Part shown: positions 9,617-18,166 of the stretch, one piece after another
Layout: every line of letters begins with the position of its first letter
Numbering within the stretch: position 1 is the first letter of the stretch
Origin: an uncultured Acidimicrobiales bacterium
GTDB taxonomy: Bacteria > Actinomycetota > Acidimicrobiia > Acidimicrobiales > SZUA-35
Direction of reading: 5' to 3'
Length of the DNA: 64,000 bases
NCBI GenBank assembly: GCA_938029215.1
Contig: CALHFG010000024.1
Coordinates: forward strand, 1-64,000
Position numbers and translations under genes: made by a program
Notes under the pieces: generated by a model
What the model was told of the DNA's origin: nothing
Seen by the model: the letters and a program-made list of their open reading frames with translations, nothing else
Database searches by the model: none

Positions 9617-9890
9617 TACGACTTCCCTACGTACGTGGTGTGGCTGCGGATTCACTCCACCAAGGGATTCTCCCGGATACGCCTGGAGAGTCTCTCGTCA
9701 CCCATTGAACTCCTGCATTGGCCTCCTGTCGGGAGTCGTTTGACCCGGGGTATGGGTCAGGCGACCCAAATCGGCCCGAACACCCCCACTTGGGGTAGAT
9801 GGCCCTTGGCCAGCGAATATGTCGACCCGTAGCCTTCTTCATTGACCGCATCCGGATGCCTCCGGCCTTCGTAGACCTCGGTAGATACCC
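9617..9890. promoter_or_regulatory. Divergent intergenic region between the two NRPS-cluster operons
   Basis: These 274 bp separate the start of the acyl-CoA-dehydrogenase-like gene (minus) from the free adenylation gene (plus), so promoters for both must lie here or very near. TTGACC hexamers occur at about 9739 and 9822 on the plus strand, but neither has a convincing -10 box at the right spacing. I see no clear dyad. No ORF of interest was found. The call rests on gene orientation, not on a recognised box. Confidence 0.45.
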
Positions 9891-11504
9891 ATGGCTCCAA
9901 ACACGCTCTCACAACTGGTCTCCCACGCCGCTTCCACCCGTCCCAACGGCGATGGCATCGTGGGCCTCGATCAGGCATTCAGTTGGCGAGAAGTCCAAGA
10001 CCGAGTCCGCCGGCTTGCCGGGCTTCTGGTGGCAAGCGGAGTGGAACCGGGTGATCGGGTTGCCGTTCTCCGACCCAAGGGCCACGAATCCTTCGAAGCC
10101 GTTCATGCAATTCTGCAGGCGGGGGCGATCATGGTGCCGATCGATCCGATGGCGCCAGCTGCGGCGGTGACCCCGGTCCTCACCGATTCAGGCACCACGG
10201 CAATTATCGGCCACTCGCCAACGATCAAGCGATCGGAAGCCCTGACAACCCCAAATCTTCGCCTCGTGCTCGCTACTGGCGACACCGACAAGCTCATCGC
10301 TACAACGAGAGAGATAACCGGCCCTGGCAACGAAGTAGAGGTCACGAATATCGATGACCTGATCAGATTCGACGCCGATGTGCCTCTCCCCGACGTCAGC
10401 CCTGACGACCCGGCGTATTTGATCTACACCTCCGGCTCTACAGGAACTCCAAAAGGAATCCTGCACACCCACGCCAGCGGTCTGGCCTATGCGAGAGCCA
10501 CCGTCGATCAACATCGGATGAGTGCCGCCGACCGAATCGGCTCGATGACGGGTCTGCACTTCGATATGTCGACGTTCGAGCTGTACGCGGTCCCACTTGC
10601 GGCGGCGGCGCTGGTGCAGATGAGCGAACCCCATCTTCGCTTCCCCGCGAGCTTCACCGAACGGGCCGCCGAACAACGCACCACCATGTGGTACGGCGTC
10701 ACCTTCCTGCTCCAGCAAATCCTCGAACGGGGCGCCCTGGCTGAGCGAGATTGGCGTCATCTGCGTATGGTCATGTTTGCTGGCGAGGTATTTCCCGCAG
10801 CAGCGTTGCGAGCTCTGATGAGCGCACTGCCCCACGCACTGTTCGTCAACGTCTACGGGCCAGCTGAAGTCAACGCGTCGAACACCTGGGACCTGACGCA
10901 CCCACCTGACGACGATGAAGCGATTCCTATCGGGCCCGGCCTCGCGGACGCACAGATGCTGATCGTCGACGATGACGAAAACCCTGTACCCAACGGCTCA
11001 AAGGGAATCCTCTGGGTCAGCGCCCATACCCGCATGAGGGAGTACTGGAACCGGCCCGATCTCTCGACTGCGACCCGGCGACACAACCCCGATGGACCCG
11101 ATTGGTACATCACTGGCGACGTCGCAACGCTCGATGACGAAGGTGTCGTGTGGTTCCACGGCCGCAGCGATCATCAGGTCAAGCTTCGGGGAATACGTGT
11201 CGAATTGGAAGGGGTGGAGTCAACGATCACCAACCATCCCGACGTGCTTCATGCCGTCGCGGGTCCATGGGGTGGCGAGCCCGGAACACTAGCGGTCTCG
11301 GCCGTCCTCGCACCCGACGCATCGTTGGACCTCCGCTCACTTCAAAGGTGGGCCGCCAAAAAGCTCCCGGCTGTGGCTGTCCCGGCTCATTTGCATATCA
11401 CGGGCGCTATGCCCCAGACCCCTAGCGGCAAGATCGACCGAAAGGTCATTAGAACCTTTCTTGCCAAATCCCCAACGTCGGAGGAGACCCGATGCCAGAA
11501 CTAA
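9891..11504 (+). CDS. Free-standing amino-acid adenylation enzyme, probably L-proline:carrier-protein ligase
   Basis: A protein of 537 residues with ANL motifs YLIYTSGSTGTPKG (A3), NVYGPAEVN (A5), YITGD (A7), GRSDHQVKLRG (A8) and TPSGKIDRK with K514 (A10), and no carrier domain of its own. Manual alignment gives specificity residues D225, M226, F229, Y268, M295, A297, V321, A329, S330 and K514. Most are conservative changes from the code I recall for free prolyl-AMP ligases of pyrrole pathways (DLLYLALVCK). D225 is the alpha-amino-binding Asp. The gene overlaps the carrier-protein gene by 13 bp. It should load the amino acid onto S46 of that carrier for oxidation by the flavoenzyme at 8417. 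Another small or cyclic amino acid cannot be excluded. Confidence 0.85.
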   Translation: MAPNTLSQLVSHAASTRPNGDGIVGLDQAFSWREVQDRVRRLAGLLVASGVEPGDRVAVLRPKGHESFEAVHAILQAGAIMVPIDPMAPAAAVTPVLTDSGTTAIIGHSPTIKRSEALTTPNLRLVLATGDTDKLIATTREITGPGNEVEVTNIDDLIRFDADVPLPDVSPDDPAYLIYTSGSTGTPKGILHTHASGLAYARATVDQHRMSAADRIGSMTGLHFDMSTFELYAVPLAAAALVQMSEPHLRFPASFTERAAEQRTTMWYGVTFLLQQILERGALAERDWRHLRMVMFAGEVFPAAALRALMSALPHALFVNVYGPAEVNASNTWDLTHPPDDDEAIPIGPGLADAQMLIVDDDENPVPNGSKGILWVSAHTRMREYWNRPDLSTATRRHNPDGPDWYITGDVATLDDEGVVWFHGRSDHQVKLRGIRVELEGVESTITNHPDVLHAVAGPWGGEPGTLAVSAVLAPDASLDLRSLQRWAAKKLPAVAVPAHLHITGAMPQTPSGKIDRKVIRTFLAKSPTSEETRCQN

Positions 11505-11758
11505 CCACGTCAGATGTCACCACGCTGGCCGCCGACTTGTGCACGTTCATCGACGAAGAAGTCAGCCTAGATCCCGACACACCGGTGATGCCCGACACCG
11601 ACTTGCTCACCACCGGACTCGTCGATTCCCTGGGAGCGATGGAGATCGTGCACTGGCTCGAAGAGGGGCAGGGCATCGAGATCGATCCGGTCGACATCAC
11701 GATCGACAACTTTCAGACCGTCGAGAAAATGGTCGCCCTCGCCCAGCGCTTGGATTAG
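11492..11758 (+). CDS. Discrete peptidyl/acyl carrier protein
   Basis: An 88-residue acidic protein with the phosphopantetheine attachment motif GLVDSLGAME; S46 is the attachment site. Its start lies inside the 3' end of the adenylation gene (13 bp overlap, different frame), so the two are translationally coupled and probably act as a pair. By analogy with prodiginine and pyoluteorin pathways it would carry the prolyl and then pyrrolyl thioester and donate it to the N-terminal condensation domain of the NRPS. No phosphopantetheinyl transferase gene is in the window. Confidence 0.88.
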   Translation: MPELTTSDVTTLAADLCTFIDEEVSLDPDTPVMPDTDLLTTGLVDSLGAMEIVHWLEEGQGIEIDPVDITIDNFQTVEKMVALAQRLD

Positions 11759-11783
11759 CCAGCGACCAGGAAAGGCAAGGCCA

Positions 11784-12833
11784 CTAGATCGTTTCGTACG
11801 GTGCGTACGGATCGAGTGGGCTGTGCTGAAGCTCGGTGTGGATACCGATGTGAAGCCGGGTGGCGTGACCGAGGACAATCTCGGCTGCAATGAGATCTTC
11901 GAGCGCCCATCCGGTGGAGTCAAACACGGTCAGCTGCTCTCGCCACGCAGTGAACGAATCGGCATTCTGAACCAGCTCGGGAAGCGTCGGGCCCAGGTCG
12001 TCCTCGGTGAGCTGTTGGCACTCGCCTTCCTTGAGACATTGCGCAACCTCATCGGGGATCACGAGCGCGTTGCGCAGAAGCTCGACGGGCAACTCGGTTT
12101 TACCCGGAAAGTCCGCGCCGACCGCGTTGATGTGGACGCCAGCCTTGAGTCCGAACATCGGGAGTACAGGGCCGGCACCGATATCGACTGTTGTCGCGAC
12201 GCAGACGATGTCTGCATCGACGATCGCGTCGGCCGCGGAGTCCACGACATCAACTCGGACAGAGACCGGAAGTCTGCTTGCGAAGGACGCCGCTACATTC
12301 GGATCAGCATCGAAAGCAACGATCCGATCGATCGGTCGAACGCGAGACATCGCATGAGCCTGTGTCACGGCTTGGGCGCCACAGCCCACGAGGCCAAGGG
12401 TTCGACTGTCTTCGTTGGCCAAAACGTCGGTGACAACCGCTGATGCTGCGCCAGTACGGATGGCGGTGAGAAGTGTTGCATCGACCAGGGCGACGAGACG
12501 ACCGTTCGCGGTGTCGTGGATCGAGGTGGTCGCCATCACGCTGGGCATGCCGCGCTGGATGGGGTTGGACGGGTGATAACCCACGGTCTTGATGCCGACA
12601 GCCCGCCCAAGCTCCATCGATGGCATCCACTCGACCAGACCGAGCGAAGGCTTCTCGTATTGAAATCCTCCCCGCTCGATCGTCATCGTGGACTCGGGGT
12701 CGAGACCCTTGGCGGCTTCTCGCACGCCCTCGATCATGTGGTCCATGAACTGGTCGACACCCACCGATCTCACGACCGCTGCCACGTCGGCGGCCGTGAG
12801 TACGGCCGTCGTGTTTGAACCCAAATCTGCCAT
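11784..12833 (-). CDS. Ornithine cyclodeaminase / mu-crystallin family protein
   Basis: A protein of 349 residues from the ATG at 12833, which has GGGAAG 7 bases upstream; the in-frame ATG at 12872 lacks this. The N-terminal substrate domain is followed by a Rossmann fold with GLVGCGAQAVTQ. The segment GADFPGKTELP keeps the Asp of the GDxPGKTE motif that is catalytic in Pseudomonas putida ornithine cyclodeaminase. The family turns L-ornithine into L-proline plus ammonia, but also includes alanine dehydrogenase, lysine cyclodeaminase and pyrroline-2-carboxylate reductase. Next to a proline-type ligase, a dedicated proline supply is the simplest reading. The gene converges on the carrier-protein gene with a 25-bp gap. 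Confidence 0.82.
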   Translation of the reverse strand: MADLGSNTTAVLTAADVAAVVRSVGVDQFMDHMIEGVREAAKGLDPESTMTIERGGFQYEKPSLGLVEWMPSMELGRAVGIKTVGYHPSNPIQRGMPSVMATTSIHDTANGRLVALVDATLLTAIRTGAASAVVTDVLANEDSRTLGLVGCGAQAVTQAHAMSRVRPIDRIVAFDADPNVAASFASRLPVSVRVDVVDSAADAIVDADIVCVATTVDIGAGPVLPMFGLKAGVHINAVGADFPGKTELPVELLRNALVIPDEVAQCLKEGECQQLTEDDLGPTLPELVQNADSFTAWREQLTVFDSTGWALEDLIAAEIVLGHATRLHIGIHTELQHSPLDPYAPYETI

Positions 12834-12955
12834 TGCAACTTCCCGTCGAGATCGCCCGCCAAGGTCGATCACTTCTACGAACCAGAGTGGAATCCGGATT
12901 CATTTTCCGCCACCCCCGAACGGCGACACCCTGATGAGCAGACCCGCCTACCCTC

Positions 12956-14122
12956 GTGGACGTGCCACCGTTTTCGTTCGACCGCGATGGGCTTGAAAAG
13001 GCTCTCGACCTACTCGCCAACCCCTCCGCCACCATCGATACGCCACTACCGGTGTCTGCTCCGACCGCCGGGGTCGGAACCTCGGCAGCGTTGGAGATGC
13101 TGGCGCCCCATCTCCTCGGTCGGGCTCGCGACCTCGGAGCCCCGGGCTTCTTCGCCCACATGGATCCCCCGACCCCCTGGATTACCTGGGCGGTGAGCCA
13201 GTGGACGGCGAGCCGAAACCAAAACCTGCTCCACCCTGACCTCTCGCCGATGGCCGGAGCTATGGAACAACTGGTGGTCGACTGGCTTGCGCCGTTTTTT
13301 GGCATGACCGGAGGCCACATGACGCCTGGTTCCACGGTGGCAAACCTGACGGCTATCTGGGCGGCGCGTGAGGCTGGGGCGACCGAGGTCGTCGCCACAC
13401 ACAACGCACACCTGAGCGCGAAGAAGGCGGCTCACATCCTAGGGATGCCGTTTCGCCAGGTGGAGTGGGACCGCCCCGGTGACCTGTCTGCCTCGGTCGC
13501 AGTGATCACCGCCGGGGGCACCAGCACTGGCCACATCGAACCACTCGACGCAGCATCGGGCGCCCGTTGGCGCCATGTGGATGCAGCGTGGTCGGGACCA
13601 CTTCGGTTAAGCCCAACCCATAGCCAGCTCCTCGATGGCATCGAACACGCTGACAGCGTCGCCGTTTCGGCTCACAAGTGGCTGTTCCAGCCCAAGGAGT
13701 CCGCGCTCATTCTCTTTGCCGACGCACGTGCTGCTCACGAATCGGTTTCAGTGGATGGGGCTTACCTCGCCGTTCCGAACGTCGGTGTGCTCGGATCGCA
13801 CGGCGCGACCGCAGCACCGTTGGCGGCAACACTTTTGGCGTACGGGGTCGACGGAGTCGCCCAATGGATCGACCACACGATGAACCTGGCTGAACAGCTA
13901 TATCAGCTCATCGAGCGCCACCCTGAACTGGAGGCTCGGACCCCACCGCAATCGGGAGTGGTCAACTGGCGTAGGATCGACCGATCCCACCCGATCACCG
14001 CCGCCGATCAAGGTGTGTTCGTGTCCACCACCACGATCGAAGGTGAGCCCTGGCTGCGCTCGGTTGCTGCAAACCCTATGGCCGACCCAGAACTCGTCGT
14101 CAACGTCGTGGCCGACGGTTAA
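12956..14122 (+). CDS. PLP-dependent group II amino-acid decarboxylase, candidate aspartate decarboxylase
   Basis: A protein of 388 residues with GTG start at 12956; a second GTG two codons on is possible. Fold type I decarboxylase signatures are visible: H152 in the PLP-stacking position (NAHLSAKKAAH), D209 in HVDAAW, and SAHKW with the Schiff-base lysine K241. At 388 residues it is short for the glutamate/tyrosine decarboxylase family (about 450-500), mainly at the C-terminal end. The amine product is not predictable from these motifs. The NRPS beta-alanine code makes L-aspartate to beta-alanine the attractive hypothesis. It is divergent from ornithine cyclodeaminase and overlaps the SDR tail-to-tail by 4 bp. 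Confidence 0.78.
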   Translation: MDVPPFSFDRDGLEKALDLLANPSATIDTPLPVSAPTAGVGTSAALEMLAPHLLGRARDLGAPGFFAHMDPPTPWITWAVSQWTASRNQNLLHPDLSPMAGAMEQLVVDWLAPFFGMTGGHMTPGSTVANLTAIWAAREAGATEVVATHNAHLSAKKAAHILGMPFRQVEWDRPGDLSASVAVITAGGTSTGHIEPLDAASGARWRHVDAAWSGPLRLSPTHSQLLDGIEHADSVAVSAHKWLFQPKESALILFADARAAHESVSVDGAYLAVPNVGVLGSHGATAAPLAATLLAYGVDGVAQWIDHTMNLAEQLYQLIERHPELEARTPPQSGVVNWRRIDRSHPITAADQGVFVSTTTIEGEPWLRSVAANPMADPELVVNVVADG

Positions 14123-14904
14123 CCGGCAAAACCAGTGATTCCGCCATCGACCGGGATCGTGACACCATTGATGTACGCACCCGCGCGACTTGCCAGGAAC
14201 AGCACCGTGCCCGCTATGTCCTCCGGAGAACCAATCCGCCCCATCGGCACCGTCGACTCGACCATCTTCAGCCCGTCGCCGTCCAGCGCCGCAGCCATCA
14301 TCCTCGACTGGAACGGTCCCGGAGCGATGGAGTTCACGGTTACGTGATCCTTCGCCAGACGATGGCCCATATGTCGGGCCAGCATGTGAATTCCGGCCTT
14401 CGACGCTGAATAGGAAAAGTTGTCGACCCACGTGGGTACGGCGATGCCGTTGATCGATCCTGTCATGATGACCCGTGCCGGATCCTCCGCGGTGCCCGCC
14501 GCCTTGAGTTGTGGGAGCAAGGATTGGGTGAGAAAGAACGGGGACTTCAGGTTGATATCGATGACCTTGTCGAAGCCGGATTCGGGCATCTCACCCAACG
14601 GCGCCACCCAGTTGGCACCGGCGTTGTTACAAAGGATGTGCAGCTTGTCTTCGCGCTCGGAGAACGCCTTGGTGAACATCTCCATGCCTTCGCTCGATGC
14701 CATGTCGGCCGGGATCGATATGCACTCACCGAGTTCACTCAGCTCTTCTGCGGCTTGATCGCAGGCCTCGGCCTTGCGTGCGGTGATGTACACCTTGGCC
14801 CCGCTGGACAGCAGTCCGGTGGCGATCATGTACCCGATCCCGCGAGAACCGCCGGTGACGATCGCAGTTTTGCCTTCAACGCTGAACAGTGCATTCACAT
14901 CCAT
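14119..14904 (-). CDS. Short-chain dehydrogenase/reductase (classical SDR)
   Basis: A 261-residue protein with the cofactor motif TGGSRGIG near the N-terminus, NNAGAN, a serine in TGSINGIA and the active-site YSASK, ending in the typical PVDGGITG tail. All catalytic residues are present. Residues after strand 2 (ITARKAEA) include Arg and Lys, favouring NADPH. Its resemblance is to 3-oxoacyl reductase/RhlG-like enzymes. It is convergent with the decarboxylase and the last gene before the polysaccharide locus, so membership of the NRPS cluster is plausible but unproven. Confidence 0.8.
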   Translation of the reverse strand: MDVNALFSVEGKTAIVTGGSRGIGYMIATGLLSSGAKVYITARKAEACDQAAEELSELGECISIPADMASSEGMEMFTKAFSEREDKLHILCNNAGANWVAPLGEMPESGFDKVIDINLKSPFFLTQSLLPQLKAAGTAEDPARVIMTGSINGIAVPTWVDNFSYSASKAGIHMLARHMGHRLAKDHVTVNSIAPGPFQSRMMAAALDGDGLKMVESTVPMGRIGSPEDIAGTVLFLASRAGAYINGVTIPVDGGITGFAG

Positions 14905-14947
14905 GCGCCGATCCTAGGCCTACGAGAGCCTGAGCCTTGAAACGATG

Positions 14948-15961
14948 TCAACCAACCTGTCGAAGAAACTCCCAGGTCTCGGCCGCAACCGAAGTCCACG
15001 TATCCCGCAGCGGCGACGTTTCATTCTGAGGCTCTCCGGCCCACATCAAGAGATTCGAGAGCAGTTCGGGCGTCGGGGGCATCTCGACAAGCCGAACCCA
15101 ATCGGCACCAGCCTCGGCTACTAGCTCTCCCATAGACGGTGAACCGGTAACCGCAATTCGGCTCGGCGCTGCGATCGCCTCGAACGCGACTCCGCTGTTG
15201 AGATGGTTCGAATAGAACAGGATGACGACGTCACTTGCCGCGAGACACTCGGCAAACTCGTCCTCGGTCAACCGGCCTAGTTTCAGATGGAGACCGCGAA
15301 CGCCGTCACGGCCACGGAGCTGTTCGGCGTAGCCCTCACCGATCGGCTCGCCCGCCACCAATAGTTGGCCGCTGCCTAGCTGGGCGAATGCATCGATGGT
15401 CTCGACCACATTCTTGTATTCCTGCAATCGTCCAACGACCCCAATCACAGGTGCGTTCTCCAGACCCAGCGAGCTCTTGGCCGCGACACGATCGGACGGC
15501 TGCAGTTGACCTATTGGCCCGATTCCATGCCGAATGACCCGATGGGGCCGTCGATCGCCGTCTTCGATGAAATGAGCCCGAGAGCCGTCGGTCAGATGAA
15601 TGAACGCATCGGTGAGGCGCTCGTACCAGGCAGCAAACAATCGCTCGGTCTTGGGATGTGTCTGGCGATGCGACCCGTCATCGTGACGGGTCCAGACGAC
15701 CGTTGTTCCTCTGACCTTCATCCACACGATGTCGATAAGCACGACAACCGCCCGGAGCAACGCACGAGGGTAGAACGGGTTGTCGACTGCGGTCTCGGGC
15801 CAATGAAGGTGTAGGTAGTCGGGCGCCGGCTTCCAAACCCGCCCTGGCCGATAGTCAACTGCCTCGATCGGTTGATCAGCTACATCGTGCATGGCGGCAT
15901 AAAGCCGATGGATGTACTGGCAATCGGTGCGGTGCAACGGCCATGAGGTGATCGTCGTCAT
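14948..15961 (-). CDS. GT4-family glycosyltransferase
   Basis: A protein of 337 residues from the ATG at 15961, which overlaps the stop of the flippase gene as ATGA; longer in-frame versions would run into that gene. GT-B architecture is visible: an N-terminal acceptor domain with HLHWPETAVDN and a C-terminal nucleotide-sugar domain with IGVVGRLQEYKN and GVAFEAIA, whose Glu fits the retaining GT4 EX7E region. It should transfer a sugar during repeat-unit assembly on the inner membrane face. It is the last gene of the minus-strand polysaccharide operon; donor and acceptor are unknown. Confidence 0.8.
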   Translation of the reverse strand: MTTITSWPLHRTDCQYIHRLYAAMHDVADQPIEAVDYRPGRVWKPAPDYLHLHWPETAVDNPFYPRALLRAVVVLIDIVWMKVRGTTVVWTRHDDGSHRQTHPKTERLFAAWYERLTDAFIHLTDGSRAHFIEDGDRRPHRVIRHGIGPIGQLQPSDRVAAKSSLGLENAPVIGVVGRLQEYKNVVETIDAFAQLGSGQLLVAGEPIGEGYAEQLRGRDGVRGLHLKLGRLTEDEFAECLAASDVVILFYSNHLNSGVAFEAIAAPSRIAVTGSPSMGELVAEAGADWVRLVEMPPTPELLSNLLMWAGEPQNETSPLRDTWTSVAAETWEFLRQVG

Positions 15962-17289
15962 GAGCGGAACTGGAGGGTTCGGGAACTGGGCAGGCACCAC
16001 AGACCAAATTGCGAGCGTGCCACGGTGAACAACGCAAGGTTCCATCCGACATTCACGACGGTTCTGGCCAAGGCGACGCCAACCAGACCAAACAATAAGC
16101 CGGCCGGGAAGCCGATCGCTAGAAGCAGCACCGCGTTGGTGAGCATGATCTTCGCGTATGTGCGTTCCGAGCCGACAAGTGAAACCACATGACCCGACGG
16201 ACCGGACACGGCATCGGCCAGGTTGCCGAGAACAAGAATGATCAACACGGATCGGCCGCCCGCAAAGTCCTTACCGATGAAGTCAAGGACCGGCTCAGAC
16301 GTGGCAATCGCAAAGACAGCAAAAGCCATCGAGGGCCAGATCGAGATTCGAATCGCCTTGTCGATCGTCTTTTGGATGGCTGGATAACCCTCGACACCAT
16401 CGTTTGCGGCGGCCGCGATCTGGGGTGAGACCAGACTCTCAACCGCAGCGTTCGCGATCCGGCCGATCGCCGCGATTCTTGTGGCGATTGCGTAAACCCC
16501 GGCCTCGATCGTACCCACGGTGATGCCAACGATAAGAACGTCCGAGATATTGATAACGCCGATTCCAAGCTGAGCCAGAAAGAGCTGACGTGTTGACCGA
16601 TTCCATTCCTCGTCTTCAAAAACCGGTTCGGCGCTTACGACCGTTCTCGGCGTGATGCGACGCAGCAGCCCAGCCTCGAGGATCGTTATGAGAAACCAGG
16701 CCCCGAAGACGACCAGAAGCGCGCTGAGGACGGTGAGCCGATCGAGCCAGTAGAGGATCGAAAACCCTGCCGCCATCGTGAGCGGTTGACCGAGTTCCAT
16801 AATCACCGTGGCCGGCATGTAGTGATGGCTGCCCTGAACCGCTGCGCGCAACAGTCCTGCCAGTGAGATCACGATCGCCAGCGAGAAACCCACCAGCAGG
16901 CTCTGATCCTGCCCGAGCGCCCAACCGATCAACGCGGCTACCGCAACGAGGAGGACCGACGTTCGCAACGTTCCCAGAATTGCTCGCTGTAGAACTCCAC
17001 GATGCCGACCGGCGTCGGCCGCCGCGAGGTATCGGGGGATAAAGCGAACGGACCCGAGCACGTAGCCACGGTCAGGTAATTTCGCCATCAGTTCGCCCCA
17101 TTGTCGAGCGAACACAAATGAGCCGAACGCGGCGGCGCCGAGCCACCGAATGAGAACGATCTGGATCACAAAACGGATCGCGGTCCCGATGATCGTGGCC
17201 GCGAAAACGACCGCGGCCCGGAGTCCTAGCGCCAAACGAAATCGCGGAGACGGAGCGGGACTCGTGGTGTTATCGGAGACGACGGACAT
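15958..17289 (-). CDS. Polysaccharide flippase (Wzx/MATE-like membrane protein)
   Basis: A 443-residue polytopic protein with about twelve hydrophobic segments and the N-terminal pattern of polysaccharide transporters (RFVIQIVLIRWLGAAAFGSF). It would flip undecaprenyl-linked oligosaccharide units outward. Its start overlaps the end of the GT2 gene by 20 bp and its end overlaps the GT4 gene by 4 bp, consistent with a tightly coupled operon. The sugar specificity cannot be read from sequence. Confidence 0.85.
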   Translation of the reverse strand: MSVVSDNTTSPAPSPRFRLALGLRAAVVFAATIIGTAIRFVIQIVLIRWLGAAAFGSFVFARQWGELMAKLPDRGYVLGSVRFIPRYLAAADAGRHRGVLQRAILGTLRTSVLLVAVAALIGWALGQDQSLLVGFSLAIVISLAGLLRAAVQGSHHYMPATVIMELGQPLTMAAGFSILYWLDRLTVLSALLVVFGAWFLITILEAGLLRRITPRTVVSAEPVFEDEEWNRSTRQLFLAQLGIGVINISDVLIVGITVGTIEAGVYAIATRIAAIGRIANAAVESLVSPQIAAAANDGVEGYPAIQKTIDKAIRISIWPSMAFAVFAIATSEPVLDFIGKDFAGGRSVLIILVLGNLADAVSGPSGHVVSLVGSERTYAKIMLTNAVLLLAIGFPAGLLFGLVGVALARTVVNVGWNLALFTVARSQFGLWCLPSSRTLQFRS

Positions 17290-18166
17290 TCCGCAGGATC
17301 GGCGCGAGCAGACGTTGACGTTGTTCGCGGCGGCTAAACTTCATGATGTCAGTGTCTACCTGGCGAGTACGTTTGATCGCACCGTAGGCGTAGCCGGCGA
17401 GGCGTGAGAGCACTGCGACGCCGTACGGCTTTTGAAAAATCCGGGGAATCATTCGAACGACTTCGAACAACGGGTCCATACCGACGTCCCAGTCTTGACG
17501 GCCATGATCAAAGGCAGCCCGAAGCTTGCTTTGACCCCCACCGGTTCCCTGGGAGCGGAGGTGTCGAAACTGAAGATCTTCCAGAGCCTCAGAGACCCAT
17601 CCATACTTGCGGGCGTACGCGCAGGCGAGAGCGTCTTCACCGCCGCGAGGGAGGGGTCGAAACCCACCGATCTGGTCATAGGCCAAACGTCGGAATACCT
17701 GAGCTGGCCCGGGCACCGAACCGCCCCCATGGCGACCGACGCGCCCCAGCGGATCGATATAGACCCCGCCGGTCACACCCAACGTTGGCCGAGCCTCAAA
17801 CTCTTTCAGAACCCGCTCAAAGTAGTGGTCCGGGAGGATGACATCGGCGTCGACACACGCGACGAACCGGTGCTCGTCGTTCGAGAATTGTTCATAGCCG
17901 GTAGCGAAAGCGCCAACCTTGCCTGCGAAGTGACGCTCGGTGTCTCCGCGATCGGTCCTGTTAATCATCACAGCAAAGGGAATCTCGGCTGCAATTTCTT
18001 GGGCGACGAGGCTGGTGTTGTCGCGCGAGCGATCGTCGACGATAACCCACAGATCGGGCCACACGGTCTGTTCAACAATGGAGTCGGCGAGGGCGCGAAG
18101 GGTGGCCTGTTCGTTGTGGGCCGGGGTGACCACGATGAGACCACTCGATCGTCGCTGGCGGGTCAT
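17270..18166 (-). CDS. GT2-family glycosyltransferase
   Basis: A 298-residue GT-A enzyme. The N-terminus has VVTPAHNEQATL (nucleotide pocket), VIVDDRSRDNT, the metal-binding DxD as CVDADVILPD, and GGEDALACAYA in the position of the ED catalytic region. No transmembrane segment is obvious, so it is likely cytoplasmic and membrane-associated. It overlaps the polymerase/ligase gene by 4 bp upstream and the flippase gene by 20 bp downstream. It adds one sugar of the repeat unit; donor unknown. Confidence 0.85.
   Translation of the reverse strand: MTRQRRSSGLIVVTPAHNEQATLRALADSIVEQTVWPDLWVIVDDRSRDNTSLVAQEIAAEIPFAVMINRTDRGDTERHFAGKVGAFATGYEQFSNDEHRFVACVDADVILPDHYFERVLKEFEARPTLGVTGGVYIDPLGRVGRHGGGSVPGPAQVFRRLAYDQIGGFRPLPRGGEDALACAYARKYGWVSEALEDLQFRHLRSQGTGGGQSKLRAAFDHGRQDWDVGMDPLFEVVRMIPRIFQKPYGVAVLSRLAGYAYGAIKRTRQVDTDIMKFSRREQRQRLLAPILRNVRRLR

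Noticed and set aside
12304-13404. A 366-residue minus-strand open frame spanning the ornithine cyclodeaminase start and the decarboxylase
   Set aside because: It covers parts of two convincing genes in other frames and is low-complexity Arg/Gly/Ser-rich, so it is antisense/out-of-frame shadow.
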